A stretch of 22,746 bases of DNA, taken from the NCBI GenBank assembly GCA_016987375.1, contig PJRA01000524.1, positions 879,352 through 902,097 of the forward strand. The letters run 5' to 3'. The notes under the pieces are model-generated. The model made no database searches and was not told where the DNA came from. It saw nothing but the letters and a program-made list of their open reading frames with translations. The first letter of the stretch is position 1. Each line of letters begins with the position of its first letter. Source of the stretch: Brachionus koreanus. Its lineage: Eukaryota; Rotifera; Eurotatoria; Ploima; Brachionidae. A program made the translations under genes and the position numbers. Positions 1 to 11,465 of the stretch are shown here, in pieces.

Positions 1-55
1 AAGAAAAAAAAAGTGTTAAAAAATATAGACAAAGTAAAATATGGTTAAAATTCGA

Positions 56-61
56 TTTATT
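56..61 (-). promoter_or_regulatory. poly(A) signal AATAAA overlapping the SPT16 stop codon
   Basis: On the minus strand the final Lys codon, the TAA stop (59-57) and the next base spell AATAAA. No other AATAAA lies between the stop and the window edge, so the 3' UTR may be only about 15-30 nt long, unless a signal outside the window is used. Confidence 0.55.
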
Positions 62-3000
62 TTCTTGGCTTCTTGGCACTCGATGTAGTCTTTGAGTTTG
101 GCATGGGTTTTTTACGTTTCTTGTTATCACGGTCACTATGATCACTGTCAACTTCGAGATCAGCTCGTCTAGCCTCCTCCTCGAGCTCAGACCAACTCTT
201 GCCACTCTCGGACTCGGAGCCCGAGCCACTTCCACTCTCCGACTCGGACTCGGATTCATCACTTTCACTATAGGCCGATTCGGACTCGCTCTCGCTCTCA
301 TCTTCACTCTCGCTCGGATCATAGGCATCGTCCTCTTCGTCCGATATGTCATCGTCCACTTCTTTTTCTTCTTCGTCACTTTCGGGCTCCAAAAAGCTCC
401 ATCCGCCTTGTTCAAAAAATCCCTCCGGATCGTCTGTTATTGTTTTCATTATCTTAGGCCAGTTGAAACTCTGCAATCCTTCAGTGTACTTGATGTCACA
501 CGAATTGAGCCATTCTTTTATTTGATCCAATTGATTCATTGGTATGGATGTGATCATTACTACTTTTTTATTATAATCTTTGAATATGAATACCATGTCG
601 AAATTTTTCAAGTGAAAGCTAACACGCTCAAAGTGAACTAGTTCGATTTGATCAAGAGTTAGAATAAATGGCGGCTGTTCGGTCACATTTATCAGACAAG
701 AAGTGGTCGGCTGCAGCAGTACCATGCTTCGATTTGGCGTGCCATTGAAGCCTAGGTCTCTGAAGGGCTTTTCAAATTGTATCTGATGATTGGTCAATGC
801 TTCGACTTTTTCAATAAATGACTTGAATGCCATGTTCAATTTTTTTCTCATTTCTCTTTCGGACTGTTCGGCGATTAGATCGTCTCGATCGCCGCCTTTT
901 GTGTGCTTGCCCAAATCGGTTATTACCTCGCCAACCTCTGTATAAAATTGTATGTCAATTATTTTCTTTTTACCGTACATGATCGCATGTTTAAGATGAA
1001 AGTGAACTAGAATGATGATCTCGTGATCGCACGGCTGAAAAATGGCATGCTTAATGTTATTGTACAATATTTCGATTTTTTCGCCTCGCAACGAAGTGTA
1101 CAAAAAGCCGTTTGTGTGCGCTTCGATGGTGCCCGGCGTTCTCTTTTGCGTAGCGCTCGGCCTAATGTACAAATCTTTTAGCTTTGGATTATTTTTGTTG
1201 TGCGACAAGACCAAATTGTCTTGTTTGACCATGCCTTCTTTTTCTTTTTCTTCATGTTCTTTTTCCTTGAACTCTTTTTGCATGTCTTTTATGTACTTGA
1301 ACGCGAGGCCAAGGTTGGTTGAAGGCGCCGATATTTCGCCAGCTTCCTTGATATTTGTCGCACGGTACGTTATTTCTTTTATGTACACACAGTCCTGGTT
1401 TGGATAGGTGCCCTCGGAAGTAGGCGCAGCCACGGACGACGACGGCTTGTTTATAGTCACGCCGGGGTGGAAAAAATTCAAGCGCAAATAAGTAAAATCG
1501 CCCTCTACCGACGAGCTCAAATTTTTCAATGTTGATATGTGAAACGGCGCCGGACACCCAAATATCGGCAATATAATTGTCTCATGGCCTTTGTCCACAT
1601 AGATCTTGAGCTCTTGTATTTCGGTTTGTTTGTACGGCAATTGAGATGCATTACGGTACGCCGTAATTGCTTTGCGAACTTTTTCCTTAGTAGCAGGGCC
1701 TTTTTGCGACAGGAGACGCTCGCGAGCTTCCTCGTTCAAACGTTTGGCAAGCTCTCGCTGATGTTCGCGTCTAGCATGCTCTTGATTTGTGTCCGATCTT
1801 GTCTTCGATTGCAACAAAGCACCACGAGTCGCTCTACTTAACAAGTCAACCGACTCTTTTTTGCCTTTGGTGGTCTCCTTTTCTTCTTCGCTTTCCTCAT
1901 CGGCTTCTTCTTCGTCCTTGATGAATATGCCCACGTTTTCCATTTTTTTTTTCGACTGAGTGAACACCGTGGCCGCCTCGTCTTTGTTCACTTGGACTGT
2001 GTCGCCAATAAACAATGCATATTTTTTGCCTTGGTCGTCTTTTGACTCCGAATTGGACAGATCGGACAAACCAATGCTTACTTGAAAAGTCATGCCAGCT
2101 TTGGCACTGTTTGAGTTTTTGTTCGATATGAGAAAATTTGCCTCGCGAAACTCAATGCCGATCAAAAAGCCAAAATTGGCCGTCAATTTGTCTACAAGGT
2201 CGGCTCGTTCACTCAGACACTTTTGCTTTATTTTTTCGTACAAATCATTTAGACGCACACCGTCTCTGAGCGAATCGATTAGACTCTCTTCCAACGAAAG
2301 CAGGTATTTGTAGTTTTGTTGCATTGATTCGGGCGGATCAACCATCAAAGTTCGCACTATGTTCGAACAGTAGTTTTTGTATCTGAAGCCTAGAGCGCAA
2401 ATAATTGTGCCAAAATGAAGATTGTTCTTGTCGCTTGAGGCGCTAAACTTCAGACTGTAGTTGCCGCCACTCTGAACTATTGCTGGATAGCAAATTTCCA
2501 CTAACTGTTTGTCACTGTTGCTCACATAACGCGAATCGTTAATCGCCTGTTCGACTCCTTCGCTCAATTTCACATGCTTTACCTTTTTTTCTCCATCTAT
2601 TATGTTTATTATTTGGTCTTTTAGATACTTGCTGAATATTTTGTTTGTTATTTCGGATGCCTTTTTCACATTGTTCAACTCTAGCTCGTCCTTGATGGCA
2701 AGTATGCTCGATACCAGTGCACTAGCATCCATTTTGTCAAAGCCGGCTTGATCCAATGTTTTGTTCCAGTCTTTGAAAAAGTCGCCATCGAATTTTTCTT
2801 TGGGAAAAGCGCCAATTTTTTTACCCTTTTTTTTTAAATAAATTTTTATTTAATAAAACAATAGTAATTTATTTTATTTTAATTTATATAAAAGTTACTT
2901 CTTTGCTTTTTTTGATTAACTCAATGGCCTCGTTAAGGAATGATTTGTCCGACTCGTTTTTTTCACGAGTAATAAATTTGTATCTGGGCAAGTGGTCATT

Positions 3001-3392
3001 TTCTTTACCACTTTCAATCTAACAAAAAAAAAAAATCACTTATATTTTCAGAAAGAAAAAACAAACAAAAATCTTACTTGTTTAAGAAATTGAATTTTTT
3101 TCGGACTAGCTATGAAAACCACTAGTTTATCTAGAAAGAGTATGGCAGTATCTGTGATCTCAACTCCGAATAGCCATTGCTGTATAGCAGTAGTTTTGTA
3201 GTATGAACTGTCACTATCTGTGCCTGTTACCACACAAATAGCGTCCATGATTTCATTATCATTTTTGGTATTCTTAATATTAAAATTTATTTCGTAGCTA
3301 AAACAGTAACACATTTAGTTAAGACCCACCTGCCAGTAGTTGTAAAACCGCTTTATGCGCTTATTGAACGTTTCTTTATCCAAATCCGGCAT
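57..3392 (-). CDS. SUPT16H: SPT16, large subunit of the FACT histone chaperone
   Basis: FACT (SPT16 with SSRP1) binds H2A-H2B and H3-H4 and lets polymerases pass through nucleosomes; it acts in the nucleus. I read four coding exons, all joined in phase 0: 3392-3330 (21 codons, start MPDLDKETF), 3272-3078 (65), 3018-2899 (40) and 2825-57 (922 codons plus stop). Every intron has GT..AG ends. The total is 1048 aa, essentially the animal SPT16 length. Visible parts: N-terminal lobe (about 1-160, with QQWLFGVEITDT and REKNESDKS), catalytically dead aminopeptidase-like fold (about 180-430, with YPAIVQSGGNY and CSNIVRTLMVDPP), middle domain, PH-like Rtt106-type domain (FRDLGFNG, LQPTTSCL, FEQGGWSFLEPE) and a Ser/Asp/Glu-rich acidic tail from about 935 ending in a basic KKPRK. 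The exons are clearly more GC-rich than their surroundings. Identity is secure; exon edges are inferred from splice signals and family alignment. Confidence 0.97.
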
Positions 3393-5042
3393 TTTCAGGA
3401 TTTTTATTTAAATCTGTAAATTTTTACTAGTTTAATACTTATTTATAATTAATTTTTTTTTAAAAAAAAAAAGAACCTTAAGAACAAATTAAGTAAAATT
3501 AGATTCTGAATGTAAATTTTTTTTGCATTGTTATACTTGCATTGAATTTTTGTGGATGCATAAGTGCTTTAAAGTTGCAAAATTAGTCTCTCAGTTTTAC
3601 TTTCAGTAATTGTATGCAAATTATGTAATTTTGTCAAATTTTTTAAATTAAAGTTGAATTTAAATTTATTATTTGTTCTTTAGCTACACGTGTTGTGAAT
3701 TCGCTTTTTTTTTATTTCAAGACTAGACTTGAAAAACTTGAAATTTAACAAAAAAAAATTGAAATTAATCAAACTATAATCAATTTAGTATAATTTTTTT
3801 AACAAAAAATTTAAATTTTAGATAAAAAACACTCCCAAATCTTCTATTCAATTTAACTAAACTAGCTCTTACAATATAAGATACAAACTGAAATTTAATT
3901 CTATTTAAAAAATAGAATTATTCATTCTAATTATTGAAAAATATATTTGCAAAAATAAATTTAAGTTTATAAAATCAATCAATTTACAACTGATTTTTAA
4001 AAAATTAATCTTTTGAAGAAAAAGAGTATTCCAGAATCTGTCGAAATTCAAGTTCAAAACATCTCAAACAAAATAAACTGAAATGGGCAGAGCAGAGTTG
4101 TTAATTTTGATGATACTTGTTTGTCTTAAATTATATCTTTAATATTATGTAAATTATTGCAACAGTGTCTTTAAGTAATAGTTTACTTGAGAATGTTACT
4201 TGGCAAACTTTAATATAAATATTGTAGGTAATAGAAAACTTCCCTGTGGAACGCTGGCTCTTATTGTCTTGAGGCTCAGTAGAGATTCATTTGAAAAAGT
4301 TGGAATAATTTATTATTTAAAAAATCTGATATCCAATTTAATAAGTTTTTAATCCAAAAATATTGCATCAGTCATTTTTTTTTACAAAAGCCGTATTTAT
4401 TGACATTCCGGGAGTATTTTCTCATTCTCAGCCTTTTGTGTGACTTTTCCATATATGGTTTTTTCTACTTAATAAAATTATAACCTATGTTTACATGCTA
4501 TAACTGATAATTTTGTTGTATTTGCTTTAACATCAAACAAAGGTTAAAATTTTTTATTTTGACTCTTAATAAAGCTTGACTTGAATTTTTTGCTAAATTT
4601 AATTGATTAATAATAATCATTTAAAATTTTTGGCTATCTTTTATATTTTCAATGATCGAGAAAAATTTTTATAATTTCAGAGTTTATTAAAAATAATTGA
4701 ATAAACTTTTTTTTTTAGTTTCTAACTCAAATTAATTTCAGTTTCTAAAAGTTAAATTTTTTTATTAGTCAAATCATTTGATAATATGACAAATAAGATA
4801 AAGTAAAACATTATTTCTTTTTAAGTCAAAACAACTTTTAATACTGAAAAAAATTTTTTTTCTATAAATAACTTTCTTATTATAATGAGAAAAAAATTTC
4901 TCGAGTTTTAAATTAATAATAAAAGTATGTTTAAACGACTTTTGTTTAATAAAGATTTTTAAAGCTTTTATCATCACATGATTTAGAGTATTTTCTAAAA
5001 AATTTAAGCTAAATAAAAAAAAATGTTAGTTTTTTTTCCATA
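3393..5042. other. AT-rich gap between divergent SPT16 and TECPR1
   Basis: The two genes are head to head, so this 1.65 kb should contain both promoters, but I see no convincing TATA or other core element. It is mostly low-complexity A/T. The only clear content is a decayed reverse-transcriptase fragment at about 4195-4372 (minus) and a 15-nt word at 4088-4102 that recurs inverted in TECPR1 intron 5. Open frames here, such as 4774-4977 minus, are Lys/Phe/Ile-rich and look like chance. Confidence 0.6.
4195..4372 (-). mobile_element. Decayed non-LTR retrotransposon (LINE) reverse-transcriptase fragment
   Basis: In a single minus-strand frame I read TDAIFLD (4372-4352), then KLIKLDIRFF, then SNESLLSLKTIRASVPQGS (ending at 4238), then FLLPTIF. 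This is the order of a Jockey/CR1-like RT: motif A (AvFLDi.kAFD), then a yLIkli.sFl.nR.F segment, then iRaGVPQGSvLgP. In-frame stops follow motif A and lie before the SNES segment, and the stretch between motif A and KLIKL is shorter than in intact elements, so it has a deletion. The conserved Gly before VPQGS is Ser here. No YADD motif, endonuclease or tail is recognisable. It is a dead relic; clade assignment is tentative. Confidence 0.7.
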
Positions 5043-8000
5043 ATGAATAGAGCCTATATAGTATCAAATGATGGCTTGATTTTTTACGCTGATGCCGATA
5101 GCGACTATTTGAAATTACTTGAGTGCAATGAGTCAAACAATAGTATTAAAGTAAAACGATTGAGCAGCAGTCCTTGGTGTTTATGGACCATTTCAGCAAA
5201 TCTAAACATCTACTTGTTTGTCTTTATGCTTGATGCGCCTTTTGAACATCAGGAGACCACTTATGAGAATCAAGTTAAATTATATTACCCTCAGACATTT
5301 ATATTTGTTAATAAAAAATAATATTTTATTTAAAAGAGACGTTATAATATTTTAAATATTAATTCTTACAGTGAAAAACTTTTTCCCACAGATCGACCTA
5401 ACTTTAGCTCCCAAGAAGGTGATGTTAACCTTCCAAAAGATGGATTTCAATTACCATCAAAAAATTGGGTATGGAAAAATGATTGGACATATGAAAAAAG
5501 CTCAACTGATGTAAATTAAAAAAGAAAAAATTGAATCTAGTTAATTTTTTATTTGAAAATATTAAAGGGCTGGGAGTATTCAATTGACTTTCCAGCAACA
5601 TATCACCCAAGTCCATCTATTTCGTCTTTTGTTCGAAGACGTAAATGGACTAGAAACCGAATTTTTATAACTTATAATCAATTTTTAAAAGTAGAGTGAA
5701 ATAAATTCTTATTAATTTAAAACTTATTGATTTAAGATTGAAAATCCATTACCTTCGGAATGTATAATAGACGTGTCAATTGGCGGATGGTTGATACCGT
5801 TTTCCGAAAAAGGCTTTCTAACTGTATGGATAATTTCAAATAAAGGTAGACTTTATTTTAGAAAAAATGTTTCGCATTCAAACTTGGAAGGAGATTCATG
5901 GATTAATATTAAATTACCACACAATTTTGAGGCTTTTAGTTGCTCATGTTCGGTTAATGGAAGCTTATGGGTAATAAATGATCAGGGAGAAGCACTTATG
6001 AGAACTGGAATTTCAAGAGAAGTTCCATATGGTACCAGCTGGCTAAGTATTTCACAACCGACAGAAATGGTCGGAATAAAAGAAGTTTCAGCTGGGCTAA
6101 ATTCCGTATGGTGTGTAGATAATAGAGGTAAAATATTTTATCGATCAGGTGTAACTAATCGAAAACCTCAGGGAGACAAGTGGGTCTTTATACCATCGTT
6201 TATGTCACATATTTCATGTTCAATGAATGATCAGGTAAATGATTTTATTTTTTATCAATCAAAGTTGAATATAAAAGTAAAATCAAAATAAAAGCAGTCT
6301 TTGTTGAATAAAAATTATTTAATTTGGTACATTTTTTTACATGGTAAATTTCTTTAAAAAAAATGAAATTTTTTTTTCAAATTTATTGAAAAAAATACTA
6401 AATTTATTATTTTAATTTAGATTTTATTTTTCCATTTAATAATATTTAAAAGAAAGGTTTTTAATTAGCAAAAAAGAAATTAAAAAATTTTAATTTATTG
6501 GTTTTATTTATTATTTAATTATTTTAAAATTTAAAATAAAAAAAAAATTATTTTTAAACATTTTGCTGGTAGATAGTAGCAATAAACTTAATTGACAACA
6601 AAATGTTTTTCCGTGACGGAATAGATCAAGAAAATTTGAGTGGTATTGCATGGAAAGAAATAAAACTCAAGCATCGAATATTCAATCAGTCAGATTACGA
6701 TTTTAAAGAGAGGTCTCTTTCAAATTCAACTTCTGTTTGTTTATTGCAGGATTCAAAATCAGTTTCAGAAGAAAAAAATTTATCTGAAGAAAAGCCTAAT
6801 AATAATAAAAACAATAATAATAATATCACTTACATAGAAAGCTCGATATACGATCAAGACTCAATTTATGACTCAGAATCGAGTGCTGGTAAAATTGAGC
6901 AAAAAACAAATGAACAAACTGACAGATCGCACATAGACATTAATGATTTTTTAGTACCTAGCAGTGTAACTGAGATAAGTAAACAGGTTCAAGAAGTTAA
7001 CTCAGAATTAGATAAATACATAGATGAGTTGATAAAAAAAGATGACATTGAAGAAAATCTTGCAAAATCTCGCAGTCAATCTATTGTTTCGCTAGTGACT
7101 ACAGAGAACTCTTGTGATGATTCTACACTGGATTATTCAATTGAAGAGTCTTTAGCCAGCTTTCACTTAGTCGATATAGACTTTCACTATGTTTGCATAA
7201 ATAGCCTAAACTTGAAAAAAATTCCCGTCCGCTGGCACGATTCTGGATCGGAGTCAGTGAAGAAAAAATTAGAGACAAACTCAAAATGGAGAGATGACTT
7301 ATTAAATGAATTGATTAAAAGAAACCTTAGAGAATTTAGAACAGTTGACAAAATATCTGTGCCATACGCAAATGATACTAGCTGGTCACGGAGTGACTCA
7401 GTTCAAATGCTCTATCGAAATAAACTAGTCACATGCATGCTTGAAATAATACATTGTGATAATTCAACGAAAAAATCTCTAGTAATTAGTATAAGACAAA
7501 AATCAAAAATAATTTGGAAAAAAGAAGTGGACTTTTCACATATATTACTAATTAAACCGTATTTGATTGAATCAAAGCGTTCAGCTTTATCATTTGCAAT
7601 TTATTTGAATGATAAACAATTTAGTAAATTTGTTTTTGTGACATCATCTAAATATCAACTTAGCAATTGGCTCAGTCAAGTTTCTATTTATTGCAGCAAA
7701 ATTCATTTTTTGAACACATTATCCAATGCGCTAAGTTTGGTGACAAATGATGGCTTTTCGTATTATTTATACTTAAAAAACACATGTGAACCCTTCTATT
7801 TAAATCAAATTGATGGTCATTTCAAACAAATTGAAAAGCATTCAAGCGGTGTCACGTTCGCATGTGGAGAAAATGGAAAATTGTGGATTTTGGATGTCCA
7901 AAAAAATGTACCTCTTGATAGTTATAAAGGTAAAGGACACTATTAATTTATTAAAAATTACTTTCAAGAAAAGAGCTCTATTTCAACTAATTCATTTCAT

Positions 8001-9736
8001 TTTTAGTCCAGAGTTGTTTAAAAGTCACAAATCTCAAGCCAAGTCCAAGTCCGAACTTTAAATTTGAACTTTTAAACAACTCTGCTCTGGTATTAACTGT
8101 TTTTCTTTTTCGTTGCGATTTTCAATGCAGACTCTTTAAAAAGCGAAAAAAAAATAAATATTTTTGACTTTTTTTTTTATTGTTATAAAAAATTTAACTT
8201 TATTGAACACAGGATTTAAATATGAGGAGCCGGACTTGGTGATTTATTTAAAAAATATACAAAGAACAAATAATGAAATTTAATGTAAAAGTTGAAATCT
8301 TTTTTAAAAGAACTGTAAAAGAATAAGAATAAAATTAGGTAGTTGTGTTCAAAGCAATCTGATTTCTAAATTTTATTGTAAAAATATAGATTTAGAAAAA
8401 GTGTTTCTTCAATCAGATTTTTTTTTTGAAAAATTGCTTTTTTAATTTCTAAAATTAAAATTACAAAACTATTTGAAAAAAATTAAAATACGCATAAGAA
8501 AGGTTTTGAAAAATAGCTGATTTGAAAAAAAATTTAAAAAACTTTTAAATATCAAAGATTGGATTTAAATGAACGCTTATAATGTACTCAAAGGACATTA
8601 ACTTTGATAATTAGTTATTAAGAAAAAATATATTTATCAATTTTTAATCTATTGTTAGTTAAAAAAATTTGTGTTATTTTATCTAATAAAAAAAAGGACC
8701 GTATCCCCAAACAGATGAATTGGAAGTATATACTTTTGAGAATCAACGTTGGAACATAATTACTGGATTATTTGGTTCTAAAATGGGATTTACTAAAGTT
8801 GGATTGCCGACTGATAGATACCATTGGTCGGACGAAACTGGTAAAATTCGTCGCAGAAAAGAAGAATGTCACCTACCATCACCAATGTTCGAATGGATTT
8901 CTAACTGGCAAGTTGATTATTCATTAAAACCTGGAGTAGACAAAGATGGTTGGCAATATGCTGTAGACTTTCCTGCTTCATATCATGCTGTATGCAATCC
9001 AATTACACATTTTGTTAGACGTCGTAGATGGGTTAGAAGATGTAAGATAGTTTCTAAAGGACTATGGAAAGAGATTGATCAATTTCACAAGCTCAGATGC
9101 ATTTCTATAGATCAAGAAATGAACTCTAAAAAAAATCTTCTAGCAAAAAATGAAATTTTATTATGGGCAACAGATTCATTTGGATGTGTCCTATCGGCGA
9201 TTGTACAAAATTCAGACGCATCAAATTTTAAATGGAAATATGTGGATAGTGAAAATCAATATTTTACTTATGTTAATATTGGTCCTGATTTGAAAATTTG
9301 GTCAATTGACACTGATGGTAATGTGTATTACCGAGGTGGAGTGAATAGAGAAAATAATTTTTGTGGAACTAGTTGGATTAGAATAAATTTTGATGGCAAG
9401 GAAAATAGAGTTGAAAAATTTGAACAAGTCAGTGTTGGCAAATATTGTGTTTGGGCCATCAGTAGAAAAAAGGAAATTTATTTTAGAGAAAATATTTCAA
9501 AATCATTTCCGGAGGGAACTAATTGGGTCAGAGTAGACTCAAATTTCAAATACGTTTCTGTCAATAAATATAATCAAGTGTTTGCCATCACAAGTGAAAC
9601 TGCTTCTAGACCAAATAAGCTTTTGATTAGGAAAGATGTGACTTATTCAAATTTAAAAGGAACACACTGGGAACAATTTATGCCGGTATTAAATCAATTA
9701 AAAATTTCTAATTTTTATTTCAAGAATTTTTTTTAA
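5043..9736 (+). CDS. TECPR1: TECPR1, tectonin beta-propeller repeat protein 1
   Basis: TECPR1 links damaged lysosomes or autophagosomes to the ATG5-ATG12 conjugate. I join six exons: 5043-5273 (77 codons, ends YENQ), 5337-5510 (58), 5568-5690 (41), 5737-6234 (166, ends CSMNDQ), 6573-7929 (452 codons plus 1 nt) and 8697-9736 (345 aa plus stop), with GT..AG borders; total 1140 aa. Order: N-terminal tectonin repeat; first dysferlin domain (about 74-185, with GWEYSIDFPATY and FVRRRKW); tectonin repeats (about 190-375); a long Ser/Asn/acidic linker; a PH-like domain (about 612-712); a second, better kept dysferlin domain (about 803-920, with FENQRW, GLPTDRYHWSD, GWQYAVDFPASY and FVRRRRW); C-terminal tectonin repeats. 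Domain order and length match animal TECPR1. The start of exon 2 (5337) is the least certain border: an alternative AG lies downstream but breaks the frame. The C-terminus is a little short and could have another small exon. Confidence 0.93.
6235..6572 (+). other. TECPR1 intron 4
   Basis: This 338-nt intron has a GTAAAT donor after MNDQ and a GGTAG acceptor before IVAINLID, which restores the tectonin repeat that ends in FFRDG. It is almost pure A/T with no other feature. Without removing it the protein would stop at 6289-6291 and restart at an internal Met at 6603, so the two halves could be mistaken for separate genes. Confidence 0.8.
7930..8696 (+). other. TECPR1 intron 5
   Basis: This 767-nt intron (phase 1; donor GTAAAG, acceptor AAAAAG) joins DSYK to the second dysferlin half, which begins GPYPQTDELE. 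It is the longest intron of the gene and holds the fold-back repeat at 8008-8090. The rest is A/T-rich with no coding signal. Confidence 0.8.
8008..8090. repeat. Fold-back inverted repeat in TECPR1 intron 5
   Basis: The left arm (8008-8025, CCAGAGTTGTTTAAAAGT) and right arm (8068-8090, ACTTTTAAACAACTCTG followed by CTCTGG) are reverse complements over 17 bases, with a 5-base duplication (CTCTG) in the right arm. The outermost ends are CCAGAG and CTCTGG. The 42-nt centre has a short tandem AAGTCC motif. The size and ends suggest a MITE-like or fold-back element, but I see no clear target-site duplication. Confidence 0.75.
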
Positions 9737-9820
9737 GATCAATTGTAAAATGATATCAAATAGAGGATTTTTATAATTTTTTTAGATTATACTTTAAAAC
9801 TTTTTAAATTTTTTTTTTTG

Positions 9821-9826
9821 AATAAA
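9821..9826 (+). promoter_or_regulatory. Poly(A) signal for TECPR1
   Basis: This is the first AATAAA after the TECPR1 stop, about 85 nt downstream, in an A-rich stretch. The 263 nt between the stop and the PTGR1 start codon hold nothing else I can identify, so the PTGR1 promoter must be within or near this gap. Confidence 0.5.
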
Positions 9827-9999
9827 AAAAATTGAGTATAAAAATAGCAAAAAATTTAATATCTATTTTTATTAATTCTAATTATTTTAAAATTTTGGGT
9901 GCAATAAATTTTTGTCAAAAGTCTATTTTAATTTTGGATAAGCAAACAAATTAAATAGTAGAAAAAAAATTAAATTTATTTAATCAGAAATTGATTGAA

Positions 10000-11339
<1,340 letters not shown>

Positions 11340-11350
11340 TTTTTTTTCTT

Positions 11351-11356
11351 AATAAA
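11351..11356 (+). promoter_or_regulatory. Poly(A) signal for PTGR1
   Basis: AATAAA begins 12 nt after the TGA stop of PTGR1, implying a very short 3' UTR. The transcript end then lies next to, and just short of, the oppositely oriented tRNA gene whose 3' end is at 11392. Confidence 0.6.
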
Positions 11357-11391
11357 GAAATTAAAATAAAATTAATTTTGCAAAAAAAATT

Positions 11392-11465
11392 TGCCCAACG
11401 GGAGGATCGAACTCACGACCTTCGCGTTATTAGCACGACGCTCTAACCAACTGAGCTAGCCGGGC
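11392..11465 (-). tRNA. tRNA-Ile (anticodon AAT), copy 1
   Basis: The 74-nt minus-strand sequence folds as a tRNA: acceptor GCCCGGC with GTTGGGC (two G-T pairs), D arm GCTC/GAGC with AGTTGGTTA, anticodon stem TCGTG/CGCGA around loop CTAATAA (anticodon AAT), variable loop AGGTC, and T arm GTGAG/CTCCC around TTCGATC with one T-C mismatch. The discriminator is A. Internal A box (TAGCTCAGTTGG) and B box (AGTTCGATCC) are present, there is no intron, and a T8 run right after the 3' end serves as Pol III terminator. AAT is normally read after A34-to-inosine editing. Confidence 0.96.

Noticed and set aside
138..641. 167-codon plus-strand frame opposite SPT16
   Set aside because: Antisense shadow of the SPT16 acidic tail; Leu/Phe/Ser-rich composition comes from Glu/Lys/Ser codons read backwards. 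The other open frames opposite or across SPT16 exons (1042-1407, 1252-1557, 1539-1841, 2092-2313) are also shadows.
4774..4977. 67-codon minus-strand frame
   Set aside because: Lys/Phe/Ile/Asn-rich, the composition expected of chance frames in A/T-rich DNA; no start context or domain.
6603..7946. A separate gene starting at the Met at 6603
   Set aside because: Codons from 6573 continue the tectonin repeat broken at the exon 4 donor, so this is exon 5 of TECPR1, and the piece from 8697 is exon 6, not a second TECPR gene.
7810..8061. 83-codon plus-strand frame at the end of TECPR1 exon 5
   Set aside because: Out-of-frame reading across the exon 5/intron 5 border; the main frame continues TECPR1 cleanly.
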